Made by a program: the position numbers and the translations under genes. The notes under the pieces were generated by a model, which worked only from the letters and a program-made list of their open reading frames with translations, did not search any database and was not told where the DNA came from. Shown piece after piece: positions 24,659 through 35,314 of a stretch of DNA of 64,000 bases. Source of the DNA: Adiantum capillus-veneris (taxonomy: Eukaryota; Streptophyta; Polypodiopsida; Polypodiales; Pteridaceae); contig CM043942.1 in NCBI GenBank assembly GCA_014529385.2, positions 110,788,141-110,852,140 of the forward strand, written 5' to 3'. Numbering within the stretch: position 1 is the first letter of the stretch; every line of letters starts with the position of its first letter.

Positions 24659-25048
24659 ATGGCCATAAAGGGACCCAAAGCAGGCCTAAGCTTTAGAAAT
24701 GGCATCGGAAACGCAAAGTGTCACTTGGCTCTCACAGCCAAGCGAGACGTCGTTTGCCACCAAACTTCACGAGCGGCTTACCAAGGCCTTCAACAACCAA
24801 GTCCTATGGTGGTAGACCACTACAAATCATCAGAGGCGTGCAAACACAATCATGGGTGCTTCAAGAGTGACAAATCACCAAACAAAGCTCAGATGAAGCC
24901 AAAGCAAACAAGAACCATAGGGCAAGGTCCCCCAAGGGTTTATGAAGCTATGCTGATCATCATCAAGAAATTTCATTGCGGGAAAGCACTCCAAGAGTCA
25001 GAAATCGCCTTTGAGGCTTTGAAAGCCAAGGAGGGAGTTTCTAACTAA
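24659..25048 (+). CDS. Unidentified open frame of 129 codons
   Basis: An open frame from ATG at 24659 to TAA near 25048. The predicted protein is basic, with a few Cys/His residues but no recognisable motif. It lies between element F and the repeat array of element E and could be part of either, or chance. No promoter or splice signal was found for it. Confidence 0.15.
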   Translation: MAIKGPKAGLSFRNGIGNAKCHLALTAKRDVVCHQTSRAAYQGLQQPSPMVVDHYKSSEACKHNHGCFKSDKSPNKAQMKPKQTRTIGQGPPRVYEAMLIIIKKFHCGKALQESEIAFEALKAKEGVSN

Positions 25049-25083
25049 CTATTTGATTTTTTAATTGAAATAAGGCACAAAGG

Positions 25084-25160
25084 GGACTTAGGAAGGTCAT
25101 CTGCACAGAGTAGTAGGACTTAGGAAGGTCATATGCACATAGTAGTAGGACTTGCTCCAA
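25084..25160 (+). repeat. 32-bp tandem repeat, 2.4 copies
   Basis: Units begin GGACTTAGGAAGGTCAT at 25084 and 25116, with a partial third at 25148. It sits at the left edge of the hairpin repeat array. Confidence 0.85.
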
Positions 25161-25975
25161 AAGAATGCACAGGAGACATCCTACGTGTAGGATGTCTCAA
25201 GGCCACTTTTGGGCACCCAACTCATCATTCATCCATACACACAGCCTCTACATGTCATTTACATCTTATCCCTCAAGTTTCACTCCATTTGGACCAAGTT
25301 TTACCTCTTATGCATCAACAAACACGGAGTCAGAGCATAGAGGCAAGAAATGGTCATAGACCTATCAGAAATGATCCAAATCAAGTGAAACTTAAACCAC
25401 ACACTCTTCATAACATGTCAAAGCCAACTGTGAAGTCACATCTTCAAAATCATGAAAAAGATATCCTACGTGTAGTATATCTCCAAGCTTGAAATGACCT
25501 CCAGGTGGTTTTGTTGATCTTCAAACATCTTTATCATATTCATACAAGCCCACCCACAAAGTTTCAAGCCAAATAGATCACTTTTTGGCCTCATAGCTCC
25601 ATAGATGGAATTTTCATACTCTAAAGCACAAAAAATGGTCTTCCTACCCTCAAAACTTATCCAAATCCAAATCTAAGACCATGGTGATGATCCACAGGTT
25701 ATGCCCTATCACACTGACAAATTTCATGCAATTCTGAGCAAAAAGACATCCTACACGTAGTATGTCTCCAGGGTCATTTTGACTTATTGAGCAATGTTTG
25801 ACATCATGAATGTGATCAACAGGCTACAAGGAGCCTACATATTAAGTTTCAAGTCATTTGGATACCATTTTCTCATTATTACAAGACATCCTACTCATTT
25901 GTATACCAAGAAGCCTAAAATAGTCCAAAATTGCACTTTTTGGTGTCTAAATCAAAATCCAAGCACATAGCTGTG

Positions 25976-26167
25976 TGTTGGGGTATAAAGCCCAATGTGG
26001 TCGCCCAGGTAAGTGGGCGGGCCGCCAGGTATGTACACATGTTCTTTTGTAAAAACCTAATAAGAACTCACTATGCTCTACACATTACAGTAGAGAGAGT
26101 TCACCATATCGTCGTGCTCTTCTTCTCGCACTCTCTCTCACGTCGCACTTCCGCTCGTACTCCTTCA
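25976..26167 (+). repeat. Copia-1 5' LTR
   Basis: TG...CA ended, 192 bp. Inside are a short (CT)-rich stretch and a pyrimidine-rich end. Preceded by CTGTG at 25971-25975. Confidence 0.97.
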
Positions 26168-26169
26168 AT

Positions 26170-26181
26170 TGGTATCAGAGC
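26170..26181 (+). other. Copia-1 primer binding site
   Basis: TGGTATCAGAGC begins two bases after the LTR and is complementary to the 3' end of plant initiator tRNA-Met, the usual primer of Ty1/copia elements. Confidence 0.95.
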
Positions 26182-27265
26182 TCAGATCGAGGCTCGGGGC
26201 AGCACTGCAGGAGGCTAGAGTCACCAGCTCAGATTGGAGTGAAATTCGACAGGCGAAGACACGGCCCCAAATCCTGTGGGACTGCCCGAAGGGCTTGGTG
26301 TTCTCAAAATTTCATTCTAAGGTCATCTCGGCCACTGTTCGGCTTCGACAAAGGTCTGCGCAGGCCATTTTTGACTACGTGGTCTCGACAGGTGCAGATC
26401 CGACTCTGCAAATTTGGGGTTTTCGGCCTATGACTGCAGGTGCTGAGGATATCGACACTCCCAGAGTGTTGATTTGTGGCTGTCTACACATCGAAGGACA
26501 GCTCACAGTTCTTGGAGGTGTGTCATATACGACACAAGCGCATCTACACACAGACTGTAGGCGACATCCACTAGTTCATCAGGTAGCTTGTGTTTGCTGC
26601 TTGATATTCCAGATTTCATCCTGACATTGTAGGTACTTCCACATGGGATGTATTGTCAGAGATGATGTATGTCTGTTGAGGGTTTGCTGGCTGTGAGTCA
26701 CGCAGCAAACAACCGCCGCAGCGGTCACATCATACAATGGGAAATTTGTGGATGTATGACTTTGTGGGAAGTCTATGTACTGTTAGATTTACTGCAGCCT
26801 TTGTTGAGGGTCGAGTGAGGTTTTATTGAGCTGGGGGATTCTCGAATGTTGAGATCCTTTCGGTGATACAGGTCTTGGAGCGATCCCTCGAGCACCCTTA
26901 GATAGGCAGCTAGGATGTATTGACTGGGAGTTAGACAGTTGGGATTGCATCTTTGCTTTACTGCCGTTGAGGCATTGTCGCAGTCTATGCTTATAGGACA
27001 GTGACAGGACAATGAGAGACAGTACAGGTGCAGGACAGGTTTACCCACAGCTTACATTGTTAGAGAGACATTGGTTTTTTGAGCTGTTTTTTGGTCTGTT
27101 TTTAGTACACCAGATCCATTTTACAAAGGAGACTCTGCCAAAATTTCTGCAGAATCTGAAGCTTTCTTGGTTCATTTTACAGGTTGATATTGGTTCAGAG
27201 GTCAGTTTACAGGGGAAACTCTGCCGAATTTTTCCCAGGAAAGTAAACTACTGTGAAGCGTAGCT
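26182..27265 (+). other. Copia-1 untranslated leader
   Basis: About 1.1 kb between primer site and gag without a recognisable protein. Short open frames here show no similarity and are taken as chance. The leader would hold packaging and dimerisation signals. Confidence 0.6.
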
Positions 27266-30200
27266 ATGGCTGGATCACAGGACACTGCTCTTTACAATAT
27301 CAAGAAGCTGGATGGAACCAAGTTCCCATTGTGGAAGAAGCAGATTTGGCACGTGTTGGTACAAAAGAAGCAGATAAAACCTATAAAGCTCAAGGGGATA
27401 AAACCGGAAGATATGGACGAAGATGAATGGAGCGAAATGGATGAATTGGCACTTTCTACCATTATGTTGACTTTGGCAGAAAGCGTTTACTTCAATGTAG
27501 CAGATGAGATGTCGGCTTATCAAGCATGGTTAAAGTTGAGTGATCTTTATGAGAAGCAGAGTGCAGCTTCACAGGTATACTGGCTTAAGAAGCTTGTTGA
27601 CTTGAAGATGAAAGAAGGGACACCTATGTCCAATCATGTGAATGAATTCAACACAATCTATAGTTAGTTGTGAGCTCAAGGTGTCAAGTTTGATGAACCT
27701 GTTAGAGCTATGTTCTTGTTGATCACATTGCCGAAAAGTTGGGACACTTTTCGCACAGCTTTGAGTAATTCTGCACCTCCAGATGGTTTGAACATAGCAG
27801 GTGTAGAAGGAAGTCTGCTTACTGAAGAAACCAATAGAAAGACAATGGAAAAAGGCAAAGGAACAGCCTTAGTTGTCAGGGGAAGGACCAAAGAAAAGTA
27901 CAAAGGTGGAAAGAGGAATCAGTCTCGTAGCAAGTCCCGCAGTGCTAAAGGCAAGAGTGACATAGAATGCTACCATTGTGGCAAGAAGGGTCACCTGAAA
28001 AGAGACTGCAGAGAATGGAAAGCAGAAAAAGGCAAAGAGAAAGCTGAAGACCATGGTGAGAAGAACAAGTCCTCAGTGAAGATTCAAGAAATAAATGTGA
28101 CAAACGCTGTTGCAGAGGATGACAGTCTAGTGTCAAGAGACATCTACTTCTTGAAGAATACAATGGACTCAGCTCTTCTTATAGCATCTGATGGAAATGC
28201 ACTGAGTGACTGGATTATAGACTCAGGGGCATCACTTCATGTGTCTCCAAACAAGGAGTGGTTTACTTCTTATGTGACCACTAAAGATCATGTTCGGCTA
28301 GGCAATGGGCAGACATGTGAGATCTTAGGTGTTAGAGATGTTCAATTGAAGTTTCAGAATGGCTCTTCTTTCACGCTGAAGAATGTGAGACATGTTCCCG
28401 CAATTACAAAGAGCTTGATCAGCACAGGTTTACTTGATGATGCTGGCTACGTCACCACTTTTGGACAGAACATGTGGAAGATACCCAAGGGTTCTATGAC
28501 AGTAGCACATGGAGTAAAGTTTGGAGGACTTTACATGATTTATGTATCAAATGTCTCTAAAAATGTAATCAATGTAACTGAGCAGCCGAACATTTCTTTG
28601 TGGCATAGCCGGTTAGGACATATCTCCAAGAAGGGAATGGAAATCTTGTCTCGTTCTTGTTATTTGCCTGGCTTTTCATTTAATGATTTTGAATTCTGTG
28701 AACATTGTCTGTATGGTAAGCAAACACAGCAGCCACATAAGCATAGAAGCAGTAGAAGAGATACACAGTTGGCACTTGTTCATAGTGATTTGTGTGGACC
28801 TATGCCTAACCTATCTCTAGGGGGAGCTTCTTACTTTATGACATTTATAGATGATTACTCGAGGAAAGTATGGGTTTACTTTCTCAAGCACAAGGATGAA
28901 GCGTTTAGTGTTTTCAAAACGTTTGTGACACTTGTGGAGAGTCAGAGTGGCAAGAAGCTTAAAAGCTTACGCACTGACAATGGGCGAGAGTATGTTTCAA
29001 AGGCCTTTCAGGACTTTTGTGAGTCAAAAGGTATAAAACGTGAACTTACTGCTCCTTACAATCCTCCTCAAAATGGTGTTGCTGAGAGGATGAATAGGAC
29101 CATACAAGAGAAGGTCAGAAGTATGTTGTCTTATGCACAACTGCCAAATGGGTTTTGGGCTGAAGCTGTATCAACAGCTGTTCATCTTGTAAATAGATAT
29201 CCTAGCAAGGTTTTGCAGAAGGATTCAGTGCCAGAGATGGTATGGTCAGGCAAAATGCCCTCATACAAGCATCTCAGAGTGTTTGGCTATGAGGCATATA
29301 CTCATGTTCCAAAGGAATTTAGGAACAAACTTGAGCCAAAGAGTAGAAAGTGCATCTTTCTAGGCTATGGTAATTCTGGTGAGATGGGGTACAGACTTTG
29401 GGATCCCGAATCCAGAAAGGTTGTCCGCAGCAATGATGTTCACTTTAATGAATCCAAATATCATTCTAAACCAGAGAGGGTTGAGGAGATTAGAAGAGTT
29501 GTCTTCCAAGAAGATGGACCTGCACGTGCAAGACAAAATGTGAGGGCTCAAGAGGAGCAAGGACAGGATAGAGTGGAACCACAAGTTGTGGCTGAGCCTG
29601 AGCCACCTATTGTGCGTAGATCTGGACGTGTCACGCGACCTCCTGATAGGTTTGTTCCATCTATGAACTATGTCATGTTGATTGATTGCAATGAGCCTTC
29701 ATGTTACAAGGAAGCAGTGCAAAGGAAGGACTCCGGGAATTGGCAATTGGCCATGCAGTCAGAGATGACAGCTCTGCATAAAAACAAGACATGGAAGCTA
29801 GTTAAATTACCACAGGGCAAAAAGGCTCTACCTTGTAAATGGGTTTACAGGTATAAGATCACCGCTCATGATAGTCAGCCAAAGTACAAAGCAAGGCTTG
29901 TTGCCAAGGGCTTTAAGCAAGAACAAGGCATTGACTTTGATGAAGTCTTCTCTCCGGTGGTCAAGATGACTACATTGAGATGCTTTCTTGCATTCGTTGC
30001 CATATTAGATTTGGTGTTGCACCAAATGGATGTCAAGACAGCGTTCTTGCATGGTGATTTAGATGTGGAAATTTACATGCAGCAGCCAGAAGGGTTTGTT
30101 GAGAAAGGCAAGGAAGATTGGGTATGCCAGTTGTTAAAGAGTCTTTATGGCTTAAAACAATCACCGAGGGCATGGTACCATAAATTCCACAAGTTTATGC

Positions 30201-31246
30201 TTTCTCAAGGCTACAAACGTAGTGAGTTCCATCACTGTCTATATACAAAGAAGGCTAAGGATGGTAGTTGGCTGATCCTTATTTTGTATGTGGATGACAT
30301 GTTGATTGCTGGCAAGCACTTGGAAGAAATTTCAGCTTTGAAGTCAAAGATGGCAAAATCGTTTGACATGAAAGACATGGGTGAGGCAAGTCATATACTT
30401 GGTATGCGCATTGAGAGAGACAGATCAAAGAAGTTGATTTGGTTATCTCAAACAGAGTATATTGACAAGGTTTTGCAACGTTTCAATATGGAGAAGGGAA
30501 AGGCACTGAGTGTTCCATTGCCACCATATGTGAAACTTAGCAAACAAGATTGTCCCGTGTCTAAGGAAGAACAGGCTGAAATGGATAAGATTCCATATGC
30601 GTCTGCAGTGGGTAGTTTGATGTATGCAATGATTGCTACTTGGCCAGACATTGCATTTGCAGTGGGAGTAGTAAGTCGATACATGTCAAACCCAGGCAAG
30701 AAACATTGGGAGGCAGTGAAAGGAATATTGAGATACCTGAAAGCTACAAAGAGTATGCGTATATGCTATGGGAGTTAGGAGCTAAGTGTAAAGGGTTTTA
30801 CAGACTCAGATTATGCAGGTGACTTAGACAACCGAAGGTCTACGTCAGGGTATGTCTTTACATTGGCTGGTGGAGCAGTATCATGGCATTCTAGATTACA
30901 AGATTGTGTTACTCAGTCTACTACAGAGGCTGAATATGTTGCAGCATCAGAGGCATGCAAAGAATCAATTTGGATTAATCGACTAGTAACAAATTTGGGA
31001 ATCAAAGAAGAGATGCCTGTGTTATATTGTGATAGTCAAAGTGCTATACAATTGGCTCGCAATCCAGTTTATCACTCAAAGACAAAGCATGTGGATGCGA
31101 AGTATCATTTCATCAGGGAAATGCTCGAGGATAAGCAACTTCAGCTTGTCAAAGTTCACACCACAGAAAATCCTGCTGATCTACTTACAAAAGGACTTCC
31201 CTCAGAGAGCTTTGCACATTTTCGCAAGCAGTTAGGTGTAGGGTAG
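27266..31246 (+). pseudogene. Copia-1 gag-pol polyprotein with three stops
   Basis: One frame of 1326 codons runs from ATG 27266 to the natural stop at 31244-31246, broken by TAG 27665, TGA 27671 and TAG 30776. Order: gag (27266 to about 27930); zinc knuckle CYHCGKKGHLKRDC (about 27969-28010); protease WIIDSGASLHVS (about 28212-28247); integrase with HHCC (LWHSRLGH ... CEHCLYGK, 28598-28720) and D,D35E (VHSDLCGP, LRTDNGREY, NGVAERMNR); RT with QMDVKTAFLHGDL and catalytic LYVDDMLIAG (about 30286-30315); RNase H (GFTDSDYAGDLDNRRSTSGY, STTEAEYVA, LYCDSQSAI). All catalytic residues seen are kept. The protein would make the particle, copy the RNA and integrate the DNA; with the stops this copy can move only in trans. 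Confidence 0.95.
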
Positions 31247-31319
31247 TACATCACTTCTCTACATCTCTTGTATATTAGCTTGTATAGTAGCTTCTCTCAC
31301 ACTTAAAGTACCACATTGG

Positions 31320-31335
31320 ACTTTAAGTGGGAGGT
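31320..31335 (+). other. Copia-1 polypurine tract
   Basis: The purine-rich AAGTGGGAGGT lies directly before the 3' LTR and would prime plus-strand DNA synthesis. Confidence 0.8.
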
Positions 31336-31527
31336 TGTTGGGGTATAAAGCCCAATGTGGTCGCCCAGGTAAGTGGGCGGGCCGCCAGGTATGTACACAT
31401 GTTCTTTTGTAAAAACCTAATAAGAACTCACTATGCTCTACACATTACAGTAGAGCGAGTTCACCATATCGTCGTGCTCTTCTTCTCGCACTCTCTCTCG
31501 CGTCGCACTTCCGCTCGTACTCCTTCA
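31336..31527 (+). repeat. Copia-1 3' LTR
   Basis: 192 bp, identical to the 5' LTR except for two substitutions (AGAGAGAG/AGAGCGAG and CTCACG/CTCGCG contexts). Followed by CTGTG at 31528-31532. Confidence 0.97.
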
Positions 31528-31820
31528 CTGTGATGTACAGGTCATAAGCTATCATCATGTCAAGTTTCAAGTCATTCTAATGAAAAATACATCCTACGCA
31601 TAGTATGTCTTTAGGCTTATTTTGCAGCACAAATCCTACTGTTTTCACTTGCAGGGCATCCTTAGTCCCTCTTGAGCTCATGTTTCAATTTTCAAGTCAA
31701 TTGGATAGTTAAAACTCATTTTATCAGCTAATCTGTAAAGAACGCTAAATTTGGGCTACTGAGTGCAACAGGATCCATGGCAGCCGCGCTAAGTCGCCAG
31801 CAACAACAAAGAAGAAAAGA

Positions 31821-32909
31821 ATGACCAACAAGGACTACCTGGATGAGGTGGAGCCATATATAATACCAACAAGAACCATAAAGCCCACTACCACTTGGTT
31901 ACAAAGCAACTTACTTGAAGCAAACGACCTCAGAATATACCAAGGCATGTTCAAAGTCCCAGAGGGCAATGCCATAGAGATGCCAAGGATACCACAGGAA
32001 CTCAATGAGTTCACGAGGAAGCCATAGATAGTGTCTATCTGGGAAAAGTTAGACTCACACAATTATTTTGAGGCTTTGCCAGCAGGAATTGACATTCAGA
32101 GAGTCTGGAAATTCATCACCGCAATAAAGGAGAATGGAATAGCCAAGGTGACAGATCTGCAAGGAAAGAACAGAGTGATTTTAATCATGCTAGGGGTGGT
32201 TTCAAGTGCCTTGAACCTCTCTAATGCAGGAGACAGTGTCAACAAGAGGCGAGAAGAGGTGAAGGTATACAAGGAAACCAAGAAGAACTACACCTTTGAG
32301 GATATTGCGGATCCAATGGTGGCAACTATGTGCCAACTTTACAACCAATATTTCCATATCTGCACCATGAGGCCTCAAAAGTACACTATGCCACCTGCAG
32401 CAATTGGAACAACATTCACATGGGCAATGAAGACAAGCAGCCCATGAGAGATAGATTATGCGGCATACCTGCAGGACCACATTATGAGGATGGGAACCAA
32501 GAATCCTACATATATTGCAGCAAGGGAGATGCTCACAAAGGTGATATATGAATCTCTACATGCTAGGGGCCAGTGGTCTCTTCCTCCATCACAGAATGAG
32601 TGGTTGAAGCTGACAGAAGACAAGGAAGAAGAGCAACCTACAGCTCCCAGGGTGACCACCAGACTAAAAATAAGGTTAGAGACAGTAGAAGAAGAGCCAC
32701 CTCAGCCAAAGAAAGGAAAGAAAGCTACCATTCAGATGCCAATAAAAGAGACAAAATCCCAGAAGACCGCTCGGCTAGAGAGGTTGATGGAGAGTTTCAG
32801 AGCCCAAAGAATGCTTAAAGGAGATCTAACAAATTATGGAAACCTTCACTTGAGGCCATGTCTAGATCTTCTTAAAGGACTAATAGGGATCGCTTTGAAG
32901 ATTATATAA
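31821..32909 (+). pseudogene. Element E: unknown protein, first block
   Basis: One frame stays open from ATG 31821 to 32909 apart from TAG at 32025-32027 and TGA at 32445-32447, about 360 codons. The first 200 residues look globular (for example LRIYQGMFKVPEGNAIEMPR and WKFITAIKENGIAKVTDLQG); the last 100 are charged and Lys/Glu-rich (EEEPPQPKKGKKATIQMP). No zinc knuckle, protease or RT motif was found. By position after the leader it takes the place of gag, and a particle-forming role is only a guess. Confidence 0.5.
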
Positions 32910-35262
32910 AGAATTTTGAGATCCTAGATGCGATGGCCGAGAATATTCCAATCATACCTTTTATCGAAGAAGAGGCTGCTGATGTGAGGCTGCAGCTGTT
33001 AAAAGAGCAGGAAGGTGAAGAGCGAGAGAGGAAAACAAAGGCTAATCGAGACTTCAAAAAGAAGCCATCAACCCCACCATCAAGCCGATAGTCCAATCCT
33101 CCACCATCACCACCTCCTCCTAGTCCTCCTCAACTGTGACAAACTGAGGAGTTGAGTAAATTTGAGAAGCAACAAGACTCCAAGAAAGAAGAGGACAAAG
33201 AGAAAGAGTAGAAGGAAGAATTTGAACCAAAGCCTGAGAAGCAGGATCCGGAAGCAAAAAACTATGGAATATTCTTGGGTCTAATAGCTGCTGGATACAC
33301 CCGAGAAGAGGCAGCTCATACAGCTTTTCAACTGTCAACCCCTAAACCAGAAGGAGACACTCTAAGCCCTCATTTGGTGGAGCTAAAGGAGATTGCAACA
33401 GATACCATGGATTTGCAACCACAAGCCGAAGATTAGGAAGAAGTGATGCAGAAGCTGCAAGGATTAAGAGCCAGATCAGTGGCCAAAGAGATTGAGTATG
33501 AAGGGCTGAGGTTGAGTGAAGAAAAGGTGAAAGATGAAGTGGAAACACTTCAGCAGCAAAGTCAAGAGAAAATGCACAGCTGCAAGCTGAACTAGAAGCA
33601 GCAGTGAAGAAATGTCAAGAGTTAGAAAGCCAAAATCGAGAAACCAAGATGAACTCTGAAGAAGAATACTAAAAAATCAGCAATGCTTTGACTGAAGCAG
33701 AAAAGGAAAGGGATGGGCTCACCCTACAGCTGGCGGAAGAGTCAAAACAGGTTGAGAGCTTGAAAGAGGCCAAGGACAAGGCTGAAATATCACATGAGGC
33801 TAGCCAAGATGAGGTGATTGAACTAAAGGACCAAATCAAAGTGAAAGATCAAACGATTCAGAGGTTGAGAGCATCTACGGGCAGAGCAAGAGCTGCAGTT
33901 GCAACTAGCAGTAGCCAGGATAAAGATGTGTTTGAAGAACAAATTATAGAACTTCATAAAGAGCTGACGCTTGAAAAGAGGCAGAGAGTAATGCTAGCAG
34001 AGGGATCAATGGTGATACAAAGCAGATTGGAAGATGATAACAAATCATTGAAAGCAGAATTGGTTAACCTTCAGAAAAGACCTGAAGATGATACAAAGAG
34101 GCTGCAGACAGAGAATGATGAGGTAAGACAGAAGCTAGAGAAAGCTGATTGAGTCAATGCAGAACTTAATGACCTATTAGTAGCTGTGATAGAACAATCT
34201 CAGATAGCAAAAGACAACTTACAAAAACAGCTGGACGAACTTAAGAGCCAAACAAGTGAAGAACATCAACAAAGTCATGGGCCGGCTGCTATGGAAGGAA
34301 TTGATATAGAGAATGTGTCAGATCCGGTGGACACAACAATACAAGAAGACATTCCTGTGGGATCATTACAAGAGCCTCGGGATCTGACACAAAAAGAAGA
34401 GGACAATCTAGAGAAAGCAATAGAGGTAGCCATAAAAGACACCACCAAAGAAGCAATGTAGTGGGAGCAGAGGATATTGAAGTCAATGACCGTTCAGAAA
34501 TTAGATGCAAATGTCGTTCGACATGAATGGCTACAACCCTCTCTCCCCTATCCTCTTCTAAAATACGAGGTTGCTACAATCAACAAGAGGATTAAAGAGG
34601 AGCCTATAGTGCCACTATACCATGAAGAAATTACAAAACCAGAAGGTGTTAAGCTCATTGTGGACTCTCAACCAAAATGGAGGAAGGCATGGCTCACTAA
34701 ATACCCACAGTATTTAGTACATTTGGTAGAGGTGCCTAAAATGATCAAAGACGACCTTAGCTTTTGTCCCCTACCAAGGATGTGGGCATGGAAGGAACAT
34801 GAATTGCTGAAGAGAAGCCACCCCACGTGGCTCAACTACCCGAAGCTGACAGGCTTGAAGGCAGGCGAGAGAATGAGTAAGCAATACATGGTGAAAACCC
34901 TAATGGGAGCCATTAAATTGTTCACTGGCTCGCCTGACCTCTCTTGCATTATGCTCAAAAAGATATGTAAAATACTATTGGCAGTCTTTGAAGTCTTCAA
35001 ACCGGAACAAGCCACGAACAACATATTCTTCTTCCAGGACACTTATAGATGTGCTTATGAACTGTCTCCTCAACCTTCCCATGAGGTGATACATGCCCTC
35101 TACCAAAGAATAATGTTCCTGCCCTCATACCATTTCCAAGCCTTTGAAGAAGCCTTCTACACCGGCTTCTTCACCATCGACACAGATATATTCGGCCCAA
35201 CATTAGTGGCCCAACATGCACGATATGAGTCTGTGTTGAAGATGCGCGACATCCTCCACTAA
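32910..35262 (+). pseudogene. Element E: coiled-coil protein with unknown C-terminal domain
   Basis: After several broken segments (32910-33687, Pro-rich then Glu/Lys-rich), one frame runs from 33688 to 35262 with stops only at 34150 (TGA) and 34459 (TAG), about 525 codons. Residues 1-155 and the following 90 form long heptad-like runs (LAEESKQVESLKEAKDKAE, LEDDNKSLKAELVNLQKR), a strong coiled coil. The last 260 residues (from about 34477) form a compact, Trp- and Phe-rich domain (WLTKYPQYLVHLVEVPKMIK, FEEAFYTGFFTIDTDIFGPT) that I do not recognise. It ends 52 bp before the LTR. It may be a structural protein used in place of gag-pol, or a captured host sequence. Confidence 0.5.
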
Positions 35263-35300
35263 AGCAGCGGCTCTACTATCATGTCGGGGACGACATGAGC

Positions 35301-35314
35301 TAGGAGGGGGGGAG
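35301..35314 (+). other. Element E polypurine tract
   Basis: TAGGAGGGGGGGAG abuts the TGTTAG start of the 3' LTR, the expected place for plus-strand priming. Confidence 0.9.

Larger units (their letters stand above)
25976..31527 (+). mobile_element. Copia-1: complete Ty1/copia element
   Basis: A 5552-bp element with 192-bp LTRs that both start TGTTGGGGTATAAAG and end CTCCTTCA. It is flanked by the 5-bp target duplication CTGTG (25971-25975 and 31528-31532). The LTRs differ at only two positions by eye, so the insertion is young. All copia domains (gag, protease, integrase, RT, RNase H) are present in one frame but three stops interrupt it. It is inserted in the hairpin repeat array of element E. 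The lineage looks like the Tork/Tnt1 group, judged from the integrase and RNase H wording. Confidence 0.97.
25173..31750 (+). repeat. Degenerate ~143-bp hairpin repeat array, split by copia-1
   Basis: A hairpin (first copy a perfect 11-bp stem, GAGACATCCTA / TAGGATGTCTC, loop CGTG) recurs at 25173-25198, 25459-25482, 25744-25767, as a half site at 25884-25895, and at 31587-31610. With copia-1 and one CTGTG copy removed, the spacings are about 286, 285, 140 and 152 bp, i.e. one or two units of about 143 bp. A second landmark, AGTTTCAAGTCATTTGGAT and variants (25277, 25562, 25720, 25849, 31559, 31690), keeps the same pace. The same GACATCCTACGTG motif occurs in the family-E LTRs, so the array is assigned to the leader of element E. 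Confidence 0.7.

Noticed and set aside
25173-25900. CRISPR-like spaced repeats
   Set aside because: The units are about 143 bp, diverged and palindromic within plant retroelement DNA; no short constant repeat with unique spacers and no cas genes.
26170-26182. tRNA-like sequence TGGTATCAGAGC
   Set aside because: It is the primer binding site of copia-1 (and of copia-2 at 50102), not a tRNA gene; no cloverleaf around it.
26169-26624. 151-codon open frame in the copia-1 leader
   Set aside because: It starts inside the primer site and shows no recognisable domain; a leader without protein is more likely.
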